A stretch of DNA of 64,000 nt, taken from assembly GCF_000231405.2 (NCBI RefSeq), contig NZ_CP007032.1, forward strand, positions 2,046,001 through 2,110,000, in the 5' to 3' direction. Under the pieces are notes generated by a model. That model was not told the origin of the DNA. It ran no database searches and saw only the letters and a program-made list of their open reading frames with translations. Each line of letters begins with the position of its first letter. Position 1 is the first letter of the stretch. The stretch is from Desulfitobacterium metallireducens DSM 15288 (GTDB taxonomy: Bacteria > Bacillota > Desulfitobacteriia > Desulfitobacteriales > Desulfitobacteriaceae). The position numbers and the translations under genes are program-made. This document shows, piece after piece, positions 17,681 to 27,011 of this stretch.

Positions 17681-18217
17681 TTAGTCAATCTCTATTCCCA
17701 TATGAATGGAATCATAAAATTTTCCGTTAATAAAGAATTCACGGGAGATAGTTCCTTCGAATACAAAATTTAAGCTTTTATACAATTTCACGGCACGATT
17801 ATTGTCACTTCGAACCTTTAAATTTATTTTACGTATTATACGGGTTTCCTTCGCCCAATTGATCAAATATTTTATGAATTCCGTTCCAATTTCAAGTCCC
17901 CAGTATTCTTTTAATACTGTAATGCTAAACTCTCCTGTATGCATAATGCGTGGTCGATGACCCCCGGCAAATACCAATTGTCCAACTAGTTTTTCTTCAA
18001 TATAAGCACAAATCATAAGCTGGTTCTCTGATTTAGAAACCGCTTCTATAAATTCAGCTTCCTTGTCTGCGGTAATTCCAAACTCGCCCTCGCCAAACGT
18101 TAGATTTTCTGTCTCTTTACACACTTTATTAATGTAATCTATTATACGGGAGGCATCTTCTATTTTAGCCTTGCGTATCATAAGAGTTTGTCCATTTCTC
18201 AGTTGAAAATATTTCAT
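17681..18217 (-). CDS. GNAT acetyltransferase (RimL/SpeG type)
   Basis: 178 residues. FSITVLKEYWGLEIGTEFIKYLINWA is the acetyl-CoA region, followed by LKVRSDNNRAVKLYKSLNFVFEGTISREFFINGKF, which is characteristic of small-molecule or protein N-acetyltransferases of the YhhY/PhnO-like group. Good GAGGTAAAG-ATG start. First gene (in transcription order) of the accessory block. Confidence 0.9.
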   Translation of the reverse strand: MKYFQLRNGQTLMIRKAKIEDASRIIDYINKVCKETENLTFGEGEFGITADKEAEFIEAVSKSENQLMICAYIEEKLVGQLVFAGGHRPRIMHTGEFSITVLKEYWGLEIGTEFIKYLINWAKETRIIRKINLKVRSDNNRAVKLYKSLNFVFEGTISREFFINGKFYDSIHMGIEID

Positions 18218-18397
18218 CTTTACCTCACCCTTCTCAAAATGGAGTAGTAAGTGCTATAAAACATTTAAATAGCATAAAAATCATTAAATTAAATACTCTG
18301 ATATGGACATGTCATCTAAGGTATAATAATCATTAGAATATTTCGATACTTATTGTTAAGTTACCTTCAAATTACTCAAATTTTTTACATATTATTA

Positions 18398-18437
18398 CAA
18401 GGAAAAAACGACACCAGCTGGTGTCGTTTTTTCCTTG
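18398..18437 (-). terminator. 40-bp perfect palindrome, terminator of nfnAB
   Basis: CAAGGAAAAAACGACACCAG followed by its exact reverse complement, with no spacer. On the minus strand the T-run follows a GC-rich stem 40 nt after the nfnB stop. It would stop transcription from either direction. Confidence 0.85.
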
Positions 18438-18476
18438 TTTCTTTATCGTGTTTTAAAATCGGTTATAAACCATAAT

Positions 18477-19865
18477 TTATTTCTGCTTCAAATAATTATC
18501 CATTGCTGCAGCTGCTTTCTTTCCTGCGCCCATAGCGAGGATTACGGTGGCTGCACCAGTTACGATATCACCGCCGGCAAAAACGCCAGGAATCGAGGTT
18601 TCCATCGTCTCTTCATTGGCAACAATGTTACCGCGTTTGTTCAACTCTAATCCTTCAGTGGATTTCGTGACGAGCGGGTTAGGGCCTTGTCCAATTGCTA
18701 CAACGACAGTGTCAACAGGAAGTTCAAATTCTGAACCTTTAATTGGAATTGGCGAACGACGACCGGAAGCATCAGGCTCACCAAGTTCAAAACGCAAACA
18801 GGTTAAGGCACGAACACTGCCCTTCTCATCGCCTTCAATCGATACTGGGTTCGTAAGAAGTTGGAATTTGACGCCTTCTTCTTCAGCATGCTCCAGCTCT
18901 TCATGACGAGCCGGCATTTCTGCACGCGAACGACGATAAACAATGTAGACCTCTTCGGCTCCTAAGCGCAAAGCGGTGCGGGCAGAATCCATCGCAACAT
19001 TACCCGCGCCAAGAACAGCGACTCGTTTTCCTACTTTAACTGGAGTTGAGTATTCAGGGAACTTATATCCTTTCATCAAGTTCGTCCGAGTCAAGAACTC
19101 ATTAGCTGAATAAACACCATTTAAGTTCTCTCCAGGAATGTTCATGAAATACGGCAATCCTGCGCCTGTTCCAATAAATACTGAATCATAGCCATTAGCC
19201 ATCAATTCATGGACCGAAGTAACCTTCCCTACGACTTGGTTCGTCAGAATCTCAACGCCCATTTCTTTAAGATTACTAATCTCAGTTTGGACAACTTCTT
19301 TAGGAAGACGGAATTGAGGAATACCATACATTAAAACTCCGCCGGCAACATGTAACGCTTCAAAAACAGTGACCTTATGTCCTGCTTTAGCCAAATCTCC
19401 TGCACAAGCTAAGCCCGAGGGACCTGCTCCGATAATTGCCACGCGCTTACCTGTTGATTCTGGTTTTTCAAACTTCGGCGTTCCATTTTGTAATTCATAA
19501 TCAGCCACAAAACGTTCAAGACGTCCAATCGCTACTGATTCACCTTTGATCCCTAAGATACACTTCGATTCACATTGATTTTCTTGAGGGCAAACTCGGC
19601 CACAAACAGCCGGCAGGGAATTTTTAACTTTTAAAACTTGAGCTGCTCCCAAAAAATCAGATTCAGAAACCTTATGGATGAAATCGGGTATTAAAACATT
19701 AACAGGACAACCTTCACGGCATTTAGGATTTTTACATTGCAGGCAACGCCCGGCTTCTTCTACTGCCGTTTCTGGAGTGTACCCTAAAGCAACTTCTTCA
19801 AAGTTATGGGCACGCACATGCGGATCTTGACAAGGCATATCATGACGTGGAACTTTCAAAGCCAT
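18477..19865 (-). CDS. nfnB: NADPH-dependent oxidoreductase large subunit (NfnB/SudA/GltD-like)
   Basis: About 462 residues, the size of NfnB. The N-terminal CLQCKNPKCREGCPVN and CGRVCPQENQCESKC cysteine motifs bind two [4Fe-4S] clusters. A first FAD-binding GAGPSGLACAGDLAKAGH and a second nucleotide-binding GAGNVAMDSARTALRLGA follow, with the closing FAGGDIVTGAATVI. The ATG overlaps the nfnA stop (TAATG) and lies behind GGAGGGG. With NfnA it would form the electron-bifurcating transhydrogenase linking reduced ferredoxin, NADH and NADP. A sulfide dehydrogenase or glutamate synthase small-chain role is the alternative. Confidence 0.88.
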   Translation of the reverse strand: MALKVPRHDMPCQDPHVRAHNFEEVALGYTPETAVEEAGRCLQCKNPKCREGCPVNVLIPDFIHKVSESDFLGAAQVLKVKNSLPAVCGRVCPQENQCESKCILGIKGESVAIGRLERFVADYELQNGTPKFEKPESTGKRVAIIGAGPSGLACAGDLAKAGHKVTVFEALHVAGGVLMYGIPQFRLPKEVVQTEISNLKEMGVEILTNQVVGKVTSVHELMANGYDSVFIGTGAGLPYFMNIPGENLNGVYSANEFLTRTNLMKGYKFPEYSTPVKVGKRVAVLGAGNVAMDSARTALRLGAEEVYIVYRRSRAEMPARHEELEHAEEEGVKFQLLTNPVSIEGDEKGSVRALTCLRFELGEPDASGRRSPIPIKGSEFELPVDTVVVAIGQGPNPLVTKSTEGLELNKRGNIVANEETMETSIPGVFAGGDIVTGAATVILAMGAGKKAAAAMDNYLKQK

Positions 19866-20716
19866 TATTGTGCCCCTCCTTTCCCGCAATCACAGTTTTT
19901 ACCAATCTTTGCACGTTCTTCTTCATCTCTATAGAAAGCAAGACGTTTCATCGCCAGATCAAAATCGACTAAATGGCCATCAAATTCCGGTCCATCGACA
20001 CACGCAAATTTCGTTTCACCCCCGACGCTTATGCGGCAAGCACCACACATCCCTGTTCCGTCAACCATAATGGGGTTCATGCTGACAATCGTCTTAAGTC
20101 CTAACGGGCGAGTAAAATTAGCAACAGACTTCATCATGACAACCGGTCCAATTGCCCAAACGGCATCGACTTTAATTCCCTTTTGCAAAATAGAGTCTAA
20201 ACCGTTCGTAACAAAACCTTTAACGCCCTTGCTGCCATCATCTGTTGTTACGACAACTTCATCACTGATTGCACTCATTTCCTCTTCAAGAATGAGTATA
20301 TCAGCATTCTTTGCCCCGATCACGGAGATGACTTTATTTCCAGCTTCTTTTAAAGCGCGAGCAATCGGATAAACTGGAGCAACACCAAGTCCTCCACCAA
20401 TACATACGACAGTCCCATAATTCTCAATTTCAGAAGGCACACCAAGCGGGCCTACAAAATCTTGAAAATAGCTTCCTTCTTGCATTTCATTGATCATTGC
20501 CGAAGAATAGCCGACATCTTGAATAACTATGGTAATCGTACCCTTCTCCCGATTAAAATCCGTGACTGTTAGTGGGATTCGTTCCGATTTTTCATCCATA
20601 CGGACGATGACGAATTGACCTGGTTCGACTTTCTTAGCCACTGCTGGCGCCTCTACTTCCAAAAGAATAATGGAAGGTGCTGCAGCAAGCTGTCTTCTTT
20701 TCATTACCCGGTACAC
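19865..20716 (-). CDS. nfnA: ferredoxin-NADP reductase-like small subunit (NfnA/SudB)
   Basis: About 283 residues. FAD-binding region (GQFVIVRMDEKSERIPLTV), nucleotide-binding GGGLGVAPVYPIARALK, and four cysteines of a C-terminal [2Fe-2S] site (DGTGMCGACRISVGGETKFACVDGP). Size, motifs and order match the NfnA subunit. A GTG at 20716 has AAGGAGG 7 nt upstream; an earlier GTG is too close to it. Confidence 0.88.
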   Translation of the reverse strand: MYRVMKRRQLAAAPSIILLEVEAPAVAKKVEPGQFVIVRMDEKSERIPLTVTDFNREKGTITIVIQDVGYSSAMINEMQEGSYFQDFVGPLGVPSEIENYGTVVCIGGGLGVAPVYPIARALKEAGNKVISVIGAKNADILILEEEMSAISDEVVVTTDDGSKGVKGFVTNGLDSILQKGIKVDAVWAIGPVVMMKSVANFTRPLGLKTIVSMNPIMVDGTGMCGACRISVGGETKFACVDGPEFDGHLVDFDLAMKRLAFYRDEEERAKIGKNCDCGKGGAQ

Positions 20717-20890
20717 GAACACTCCTCCTTAAGAGTTAATCTAGAAAGATCTACTATCAACGCTCATATTATTCGAGATGAGAAAGCATATTTCCTGCTC
20801 TTTTCAAAAAAATAAAACAAGATTTTACATAGTGAAACAAAATGAGATTTAACCCCTATCCAAACATCATGGAGAAAGGACTTGGTAGAA

Positions 20891-20936
20891 AAAGAACCTC
20901 GCCAAAGATTAATTTTCATCTTAATCTTGCAAGGTT
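20891..20936 (-). terminator. terminator of the accC-nusB region transcript
   Basis: AACCTCGCCAAAGATTAA pairs with TTAATCTTGCAAGGTT around an 8-nt loop, with CTTTTTC following on the minus strand, 26 nt after the TsaD-like gene stop. Confidence 0.65.
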
Positions 20937-20961
20937 TCCTTTACATCTTAGTTCTCATTAT

Positions 20962-21918
20962 CTAAATTCGAGGTTTACTATTCATTCCTTGAGATGTCAA
21001 CAACGCAACGCCAATAGCTTGGTCACGACTCCATTCGGGTTCTGCCCAATAAAGTTGGGTTTTGCGTACTAGACGTCGAGCCAACTCTGCACGAATAAAT
21101 TGATTTGATGCGACTCCACCGACGATTAAACAATGTTTAATTCCCGTCTTTTCGATACCCGCTAGAATTAGCTTACCCATTGTTCTGGCGACACATCCCT
21201 CAACGGCCCGTGCCACTTGAGCAGACGGCGTATGCTGATCAATTAAACGCTGAGCTGCTGATTCAACTCCCGAAAAGCTGACTTCAAAGCCTCTCACTGC
21301 AGAGGGAAGAAGTGAAGCTGCTTCAGAATCTGCTCCCTGAGCTAAGTGTTCTAATTCCTTTCCTGCAGGAAAAGACAGTCCAAGGCGTACACCAATTCGA
21401 TCCACGAATTGGCCAGCATGTAAATCGGTTGTTCCACCGAGAAGTTCGATTTCGATTTTTCCTGGGTCCTTCTTTTCGACCCGCAATAACTCGGTTGTTC
21501 CTCCGGAAAGATGAACTGCTAAAAATTGAGTTTCAGTTAATCGTCCGGAGACGATGCCTGCAGCCAAATGTCCTTCTTGGTGACTTGTAAGATAAAGGGG
21601 AAGGCGTAATCCCGTCGCTAAGGAGGAGGCAACACAATAACCCGCAGTGAAAACCGGCATGTACGAACCCTCCACTGGACGAGGAGCCATACTTACCCCC
21701 ACACCGGCTAAATCTGACCATAAATCGGTAGGAATTTTCTCCACCAAGTGGGGTAGATTTTGGACATGTTGAAAAAAAGCCTCCGACTGGGCTAGTCCAC
21801 GCTCTCCAGTAGGGACATTGAGAACTTTGCGATCTTCCCAATGCAATAGAGCCTTTTCATCAACAACCGCTAAAGATGTGGTATAGGCACTCGTATCGAC
21901 TCCAAGATAATAAGGCAT
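20962..21918 (-). CDS. TsaD/Kae1-family paralogue
   Basis: 318 residues of the ASKHA-fold Kae1/TsaD family: N-terminal LGVDTSAYTTSLAVVD, metal-binding SHQEGHLAAG (HxxxH), HLSGGTTELL, FSGVESAAQRL, IVGGVASNQFIRA and SRDQAIGVALL. It differs from canonical TsaD in having GGTTE for GGHTxL and an altered RIGVRLGLSFPAGKELE segment. I read it as the short clostridial paralogue, not the essential t6A enzyme, which should be elsewhere. ATG overlaps the nusB stop (TAATG). Confidence 0.82.
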   Translation of the reverse strand: MPYYLGVDTSAYTTSLAVVDEKALLHWEDRKVLNVPTGERGLAQSEAFFQHVQNLPHLVEKIPTDLWSDLAGVGVSMAPRPVEGSYMPVFTAGYCVASSLATGLRLPLYLTSHQEGHLAAGIVSGRLTETQFLAVHLSGGTTELLRVEKKDPGKIEIELLGGTTDLHAGQFVDRIGVRLGLSFPAGKELEHLAQGADSEAASLLPSAVRGFEVSFSGVESAAQRLIDQHTPSAQVARAVEGCVARTMGKLILAGIEKTGIKHCLIVGGVASNQFIRAELARRLVRKTQLYWAEPEWSRDQAIGVALLTSQGMNSKPRI

Positions 21919-22343
21919 TAGTCTTTCTCTTCCATTTTCTGAACACTAGCTACGACTTTATCCAGTATTCCATTGATAAACTTACCTGATTCTGCACTTC
22001 CATAAAGCTTGGCAATTTCAATCGCTTCATTGAGCGTAACCCTTCCCGGAATTTCAGGGTGATAAAGAATTTCGTATGAGGCCAAACGCAAAAGATTCCG
22101 ATCGACATTCGCCATCCGTTTCAAGCCCCATCCTTCAGACAATCCACTCAGTTTTTCGTCAATTTGAGATTGATGCTCTAACGTCCCTGTTACGAGTTCT
22201 TGCGCAAAGGGAATACTCTGCTCCGGAACGGCAAATTCTTCAGCCCAATGACGAATCACTGTCTCAATATCGGACTTATCCCCATTTACATCCAGTTGAA
22301 ATAAAACTTGAAGCGCAGTCTCGCGCGCTAATCTCCGACTCAT
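21918..22343 (-). CDS. nusB: transcription antitermination factor NusB
   Basis: 141 residues. The N-terminal arginine-rich RRLARETALQVLFQLD RNA-binding segment, VTGTLEHQSQID and the C-terminal NEAIEIAKLYGSAESGKFINGILDK are all typical. NusB with NusE binds boxA of rRNA leaders. Good AGGAGG start. Confidence 0.96.
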   Translation of the reverse strand: MSRRLARETALQVLFQLDVNGDKSDIETVIRHWAEEFAVPEQSIPFAQELVTGTLEHQSQIDEKLSGLSEGWGLKRMANVDRNLLRLASYEILYHPEIPGRVTLNEAIEIAKLYGSAESGKFINGILDKVVASVQKMEEKD

Positions 22344-22354
22344 GTAATGTCCTC

Positions 22355-22597
22355 CTAATTAAAAAAACGATCTAACCAATCAAAAAGCTTTTTATTATCA
22401 TCCTGCCTTTTTCCGAGCAAAAAACCGATAATGACAAAGAGAAAAAGAACAAAGGTCTTCCAGAATCCGAGTAGAACCACGAATAGCCCTAGCAGAAAGC
22501 CTAAAATAGAGCCTATCAGTTTTCCAGGGTGTTCGTCAAGGAGCTTTAGGAAAAAAACGGTTAATTTATGAACGATTTCACTCCATAAGCTACTCAT
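22355..22597 (-). CDS. DUF2273-type small membrane protein
   Basis: 80 residues, two membrane helices (LIGSILGFLLGLFVVLLGFW, VLFLFVIIGFLLGKRQDD). This type of protein is found beside Asp23/AmaP genes and is thought to belong to the same envelope assembly. ATG overlaps the AmaP stop (ATGA). Confidence 0.85.
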   Translation of the reverse strand: MSSLWSEIVHKLTVFFLKLLDEHPGKLIGSILGFLLGLFVVLLGFWKTFVLFLFVIIGFLLGKRQDDNKKLFDWLDRFFN

Positions 22598-23112
22598 CTC
22601 ACGCGTAACTGGCGCGCAGGTTCTAAGCTGCGCACTAGCACTTTCACCTCAACAACTTTAATTCCTGTGTAAAGCTCCAGATCTTCCCTGATTTTAACCT
22701 GAAGCTGTTCAGTGGTTTCTGGAATAATGAATTCCGGGTTGAGTTGAGCATAAACTAAGACTTCCAAACCGTCTTCTCTCTGCCTCAGACTAGGTTGAAC
22801 TCGTAGTATACCCGGTAAAGATTGAGCACTCCGGACGATAATATCTTTCATCGCAGGTTCCGACATTCGAACTTCCCCAAGACGTGAAGGAATAAGGAAC
22901 GTCGACTCAGTGCGTTGCGAACGGGGTCTCAAAAAGGGTAAAATGCCTAAAGCCAAAAGACAGGCTGCAATAATGACATCTTTCCACGGATTAGCTTTCA
23001 TCCAGAATAAACCCCCCCTTAATATTTCATAGGGAAGATTCCAACCGCTCATAATGGCTAAAATCCATCCAGCCACAATCATGAAAAAAGCACCTACGAA
23101 GTAGGCTATCAC
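22594..23112 (-). CDS. amaP: alkaline shock response membrane anchor protein (AmaP-like)
   Basis: About 172 residues: two N-terminal membrane helices, then an Asp23-like soluble domain (RSAQSLPGILRVQPSLRQREDGLEVLVYAQL, LELYTGIKVVEVKVLV). In Staphylococcus AmaP tethers Asp23 to the membrane. The start is probably GTG at 23112, 8 nt after GAGG. Operon: asp23-amaP-DUF2273-nusB. Confidence 0.85.
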   Translation of the reverse strand: MIAYFVGAFFMIVAGWILAIMSGWNLPYEILRGGLFWMKANPWKDVIIAACLLALGILPFLRPRSQRTESTFLIPSRLGEVRMSEPAMKDIIVRSAQSLPGILRVQPSLRQREDGLEVLVYAQLNPEFIIPETTEQLQVKIREDLELYTGIKVVEVKVLVRSLEPARQLRVR

Positions 23113-23139
23113 AATTTTCACCTCTTTCAAACTTTTAAA

Positions 23140-23160
23140 CCCCCCTGGAATCCAGGGGGG
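23140..23160 (-). terminator. perfect C6/G6 hairpin between asp23 and amaP
   Basis: CCCCCCTGGA-A-TCCAGGGGGG, a 10-bp stem with a 1-nt apex, followed on the minus strand by TTTAAAAGTTT. It lies between two genes of one operon, so it is more likely a partial terminator or processing site that raises asp23 over amaP. Confidence 0.6.
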
Positions 23161-23172
23161 AAGCCTTTTGCT

Positions 23173-23577
23173 CTATTTTACGCGATTTTCATCTTCCTTA
23201 GTTTTGGGTTCAACAGGTGCGCGAAATTGAACACCTTGCACATGGACGTTTGTCTCCATCACTTTCAACCCGGTCATACTCTCGATTCCTTCTTTAACAG
23301 CTTCTTGCACGCGAAGTGCAACGCTTGGGATGGAAACACCGTACTCAACCGTGATGAAGAGATCTACAGCGGCTTCATGTTCACCGACTTCTACCTTGAC
23401 CCCTTTAGCCATATTTTTACCCCGGCTCAGCATAGAGGCGATATCGCCAACTAAGCCACTGCTCATGCCAGCCACTCCTTCGACTTCGGAAGCAGCGAGT
23501 CCTGCGATGATTTCCACCACTTCATCTGAAATCCGAATTGCACCTAAGGAATTTTGCACGGATAATTTTTCTTCCAT
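23173..23577 (-). CDS. asp23: Asp23/Gls24 family envelope stress protein
   Basis: 134 residues. Family core GAIRISDEVVEIIAGLAASEVEGVAGMSSG, VDLFITVEYGVSIPSVALRVQEAVKEGIESMTGLKVMETNVHVQGVQF. Cytoplasmic protein associated with the envelope, linked to alkaline and cell-wall stress. Good GAGGTGAAGAT-ATG start. Confidence 0.93.
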   Translation of the reverse strand: MEEKLSVQNSLGAIRISDEVVEIIAGLAASEVEGVAGMSSGLVGDIASMLSRGKNMAKGVKVEVGEHEAAVDLFITVEYGVSIPSVALRVQEAVKEGIESMTGLKVMETNVHVQGVQFRAPVEPKTKEDENRVK

Positions 23578-23666
23578 ATCTTCACCTCATAACCTTACTT
23601 ATCCTCATATGTTCTTTCATTATAACAAAAGTCGGATAAACTGGCAAAGGCATCATTGAGAAGGAA

Positions 23667-25013
23667 TTATTCTCCAAGCATTCGGCGTTGAATAAAGTTG
23701 GTATAAACTTCACCCCGACGGAAAAAGGCATTATCCAAAACTTTCAGATGGAACGGAATCGTCGTATGAATTCCTTCGATCACAAACTCCTCTAACGCGC
23801 GTTTCATTCTGTGGATCGCTTCCTCACGATCCTTACCCCATACAATCACTTTTCCAACCATAGAATCATAATAAGGAGGGATCGTATAGCCTTGATATAC
23901 TGCACTGTCCACTCGAACACCCGGTCCGCCAGGAACATGATAGTATTGAATCGTTCCTGGGGAAGGCATAAAATTCTTTTCTGTGTTTTCTGCATTAATA
24001 CGGCACTCAATCGCCCAACCCCGAACTTGAATATCCTCTTGTTGGAATGATAGCGGCTCCCCAGCTGCAATTCGAATTTGTTCTTTGAGTAGATCAACTC
24101 CAGTAACAAGTTCTGTAACCGGATGTTCAACCTGAATTCGGGTATTCATTTCAATGAAGTAAAATTGATTATGTTTATCGAGGAGAAATTCAATCGTACC
24201 TACACTGGAATAATTGGCCGCATTGACCGCTTTCACAGCCGCCTCTCCCATCGCTTGGCGTAATTCAGGCGTCATGGCTGAAGAAGGTGATTCCTCTAAG
24301 AGTTTTTGATGGCGACGTTGCATGGAGCAATCACGTTCTCCAAGATGAACAACGTTGCCAAATTTATCTGCAAGAATTTGAAATTCAATATGCCGTGGTT
24401 CCTCAACGTATTTTTCCAAATAAACTTCGGAATTTCCGAAAGCAGCTTGGGCCTCGGCCTGTGCCGCCTGCACGGATTTAACGAGTTCTTTCTCATTTTG
24501 AGCAACCCGCATCCCTTTTCCCCCGCCGCCAGCAGAAGCCTTAATCAGTACAGGGTAACCAATTTCATCTGCAATCTTGGCCGCGACTTCTAAATCAGTA
24601 ATGATTTCCTTCGAACCGGGAACAACTGGGACTCCTGCCTCAATCATCGTCTTGCGAGCTGTTGCTTTGTCTCCCATGGTTTCAATGGCATGCGGAGTAG
24701 GTCCAATAAACGTAATCCCACTCGACTCACAAATTTCTGCAAACCGCGCATTTTCTGATAAGAAGCCATAACCTGGATGAATCGCATCAACGCCGGTTAA
24801 TTCAGCCGCGCTAATAATATTCGGGATATTTAAATAGCTTTTCGCTGAGGCATTGGGTCCAATGCAAACCGCTTGATCTGCAGCCTTAACATGCAAAGCA
24901 TCCCGGTCCGCTTCAGAAAAGACCGCTACTGTCTCAATATTCATTTCCCGACAGGCCCGAATAATCCGCAGGGCAATTTCACCACGATTAGCAATCAGGA
25001 TTTTCTTAAACAT
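23667..25013 (-). CDS. accC: biotin carboxylase (AccC / pyruvate carboxylase subunit A type)
   Basis: 448 residues, full length. [31 protein letters not shown], the ATP-grasp GGGGKGMR loop, [16 protein letters not shown] and [17 protein letters not shown]-dependent carboxylation of biotin on BCCP. It follows a PycB-BCCP fusion, and no accA/accD genes are in the window, so it likely serves as the pyruvate carboxylase subunit, possibly shared with acetyl-CoA carboxylase. Confidence 0.95.
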   Translation of the reverse strand: MFKKILIANRGEIALRIIRACREMNIETVAVFSEADRDALHVKAADQAVCIGPNASAKSYLNIPNIISAAELTGVDAIHPGYGFLSENARFAEICESSGITFIGPTPHAIETMGDKATARKTMIEAGVPVVPGSKEIITDLEVAAKIADEIGYPVLIKASAGGGGKGMRVAQNEKELVKSVQAAQAEAQAAFGNSEVYLEKYVEEPRHIEFQILADKFGNVVHLGERDCSMQRRHQKLLEESPSSAMTPELRQAMGEAAVKAVNAANYSSVGTIEFLLDKHNQFYFIEMNTRIQVEHPVTELVTGVDLLKEQIRIAAGEPLSFQQEDIQVRGWAIECRINAENTEKNFMPSPGTIQYYHVPGGPGVRVDSAVYQGYTIPPYYDSMVGKVIVWGKDREEAIHRMKRALEEFVIEGIHTTIPFHLKVLDNAFFRRGEVYTNFIQRRMLGE

Positions 25014-25024
25014 ACCTCTTCACC

Positions 25025-25513
25025 CTATTTCTCAATGGCAAACAACGGTTGACCAAACTCCACCGGTTGCCCGTTTTCTACTAATACTTCAACGACTTTT
25101 CCTTCAACTTCAGCTTCAATCTCATTCATAAGTTTCATTGCTTCGATAATACAAACGGCTTGACCAAGCTTAACCGTTTGTCCTAATTCTACAAAAGAGG
25201 GCGCATCTGGAGCTGGCGTACGATAAAATGTCCCAACCATTGGAGATTTAATATATTCAAAATTTGTTTTAGCGCTTGTATCAGCACTTACGATTTCAAC
25301 TTTTCCTTGAGCCATTGGCGCAACTTGCGCTGGAGCGACAACCGGTGCTGGAGCTGTAACCGTAGCCATTGTAGGAACAGCTACCGTTTGAGATGTTGAA
25401 AATGCGCTTCCTTTCTTAATGGAAACCTTAACACCCTCGCTCTCTAAATTAACTTCGGCTATATCCGTTTCCCCTAAAAGCTTAATCAGTTCTTTAATTT
25501 CTTTTAAATTCAT
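25025..25513 (-). CDS. accB: possible separately translated biotin carboxyl carrier protein
   Basis: An in-frame ATG at 25513 lies 8 nt after a perfect AAGGAGG at 25522-25528. It would give a 162-residue protein with exactly the usual AccB N-terminus ([33 protein letters not shown]) and C-terminal lipoyl-like domain. A free BCCP could therefore be made from the fused gene. Read-through to the fusion is certain from sequence; internal initiation is inferred. Confidence 0.55.
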   Translation of the reverse strand: MNLKEIKELIKLLGETDIAEVNLESEGVKVSIKKGSAFSTSQTVAVPTMATVTAPAPVVAPAQVAPMAQGKVEIVSADTSAKTNFEYIKSPMVGTFYRTPAPDAPSFVELGQTVKLGQAVCIIEAMKLMNEIEAEVEGKVVEVLVENGQPVEFGQPLFAIEK

Positions 25514-26899
25514 TTTTGAATCCTCCTTAGAATTTGCAGGTTTAAGCTCTACACCGCTTTTGGATCCACCCTTTTGTCTTTCCAGAAAGAACTTTTTAGC
25601 GACTTGCGGAAAGACAGCATAACTAAGAACATCTTCACGCGAGCGGGCCAGACCGGCACATTCGTTCTCTGCTTTTTCAAGACCAGGTAACAATTTGTCG
25701 GCAGGTCGTTCTGTTAAAGGAATTTCATCCCCAATAATCTTTTTCTGAATAAGAGGATCTACCTCAGCCGGCGGTTTGCCATACTGTCCTTTGACATAGG
25801 CTTTAACTTCCCCAGGAACTAATTTATATCGTTCCCCGCTGAGAACGTTTAATACTGCCTGTGTTCCCACAATCTGGCTGGTTGGGGTAACTAGAGGGGG
25901 ATATCCCAATTCTGCCCTAACTCGAGGTATTTCGTCAAGTACCTCATCAATCCGGTTTAAGGCCTTCTGCTCTTCTAACTGGGACACAAGATTCGAAATC
26001 ATGCCTCCAGGCACTTGGTGTTCGAAAACACGCATATCCGAAATCCTTGTAATTCCTCGTTCATAGCCACGCGCTTTGCGAATGCCCTCAAAATAATTGG
26101 CGATCTTAAAGAGATGAGGAATATTGATATCGGAAGCAAAATTATAATCTCCGAGTGCACGCACAACCGTTTCAACAGGGGGCTGACTTGCACCAAAAGC
26201 TAGGGGAACACTCGCTGTATCGATAACGTCCACTCCTGCCTCAGCCGCCTTGACATAAGCAATTGTGCCCATTCCTCCAATATAATGAGTATGAAGCTGA
26301 ATCATAACTCCCAGTTCATCTTTTAAAAGCTTGACCAATTTATACGCTTTTAAGGGGGTCAACAATCCTGCCATATCTTTGATACAAATAGAATCGGCAC
26401 CTAATTTAACGAGTTCTCGAGCCGTCTCCAAATAATGTTCAACCGTATGAACAGGACTTATGGTATACACTACAGAAGCCTGAACATGCGCACCTGCTTC
26501 TTTAGCGGCTTGAATCGGAACGACCATATTTCGAACATCATTTAATGCATCAAAAATACGTATTATATCGATCCCATTCTTAACACTCAACTGGATAAAT
26601 TCACGAACAACGTCATCCGGGTAATGTTGATAACCCACCAGAGATTGTCCTCTCAAAAGCATCTGTAGCGGTGTCTTCTTGACTTCACTCTTAATCAAGC
26701 GTAAACGTTCCCAAGGATCTTCTCCTAAGAATCGGAGACAGACATCGAAGGTTGCTCCTCCCCAGACCTCTAAGGAATGATATCCTGCATCGTCAAGCTC
26801 TCTAAGAATGGGTAACATATCCTCAGTACGCATCCGTGTTGCCCAAAGGCTCTGATGTCCATCGCGTAACGTTGTATCCGTAATTCCAATCTTCTTCAC
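25025..26899 (-). CDS. pyruvate carboxylase subunit B fused to biotin carboxyl carrier protein
   Basis: About 624 residues. Residues 1-460 are the carboxyltransferase: [18 protein letters not shown], the catalytic-lysine region [11 protein letters not shown] and the metal site [10 protein letters not shown] linker leads to a BCCP with AccB-like N-terminus ([13 protein letters not shown]), a Pro/Ala/Val hinge and the biotinylation site EAMKLMNE. The protein transfers carboxyl from biotin to pyruvate, giving oxaloacetate. The start is taken as GTG 26899, where the protein begins [13 protein letters not shown]; upstream TTG readings lack a ribosome site. The BCCP part also has its own start signal (see 25025-25513). 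It is transcribed from the strong promoter at 27066-27094. Confidence 0.9.
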   Translation of the reverse strand: MKKIGITDTTLRDGHQSLWATRMRTEDMLPILRELDDAGYHSLEVWGGATFDVCLRFLGEDPWERLRLIKSEVKKTPLQMLLRGQSLVGYQHYPDDVVREFIQLSVKNGIDIIRIFDALNDVRNMVVPIQAAKEAGAHVQASVVYTISPVHTVEHYLETARELVKLGADSICIKDMAGLLTPLKAYKLVKLLKDELGVMIQLHTHYIGGMGTIAYVKAAEAGVDVIDTASVPLAFGASQPPVETVVRALGDYNFASDINIPHLFKIANYFEGIRKARGYERGITRISDMRVFEHQVPGGMISNLVSQLEEQKALNRIDEVLDEIPRVRAELGYPPLVTPTSQIVGTQAVLNVLSGERYKLVPGEVKAYVKGQYGKPPAEVDPLIQKKIIGDEIPLTERPADKLLPGLEKAENECAGLARSREDVLSYAVFPQVAKKFFLERQKGGSKSGVELKPANSKEDSKMNLKEIKELIKLLGETDIAEVNLESEGVKVSIKKGSAFSTSQTVAVPTMATVTAPAPVVAPAQVAPMAQGKVEIVSADTSAKTNFEYIKSPMVGTFYRTPAPDAPSFVELGQTVKLGQAVCIIEAMKLMNEIEAEVEGKVVEVLVENGQPVEFGQPLFAIEK

Positions 26900-27011
26900 T
26901 ACTCCATGGCCCCTCTCTCTTCTCTGAAATCGATTTTCCTTCAAGAGGATGGTTATTACTTTTCTTTCTACTTAAAAAATACGAATATTCCGTCTTCAAT
27001 GTTCTGAAAAT

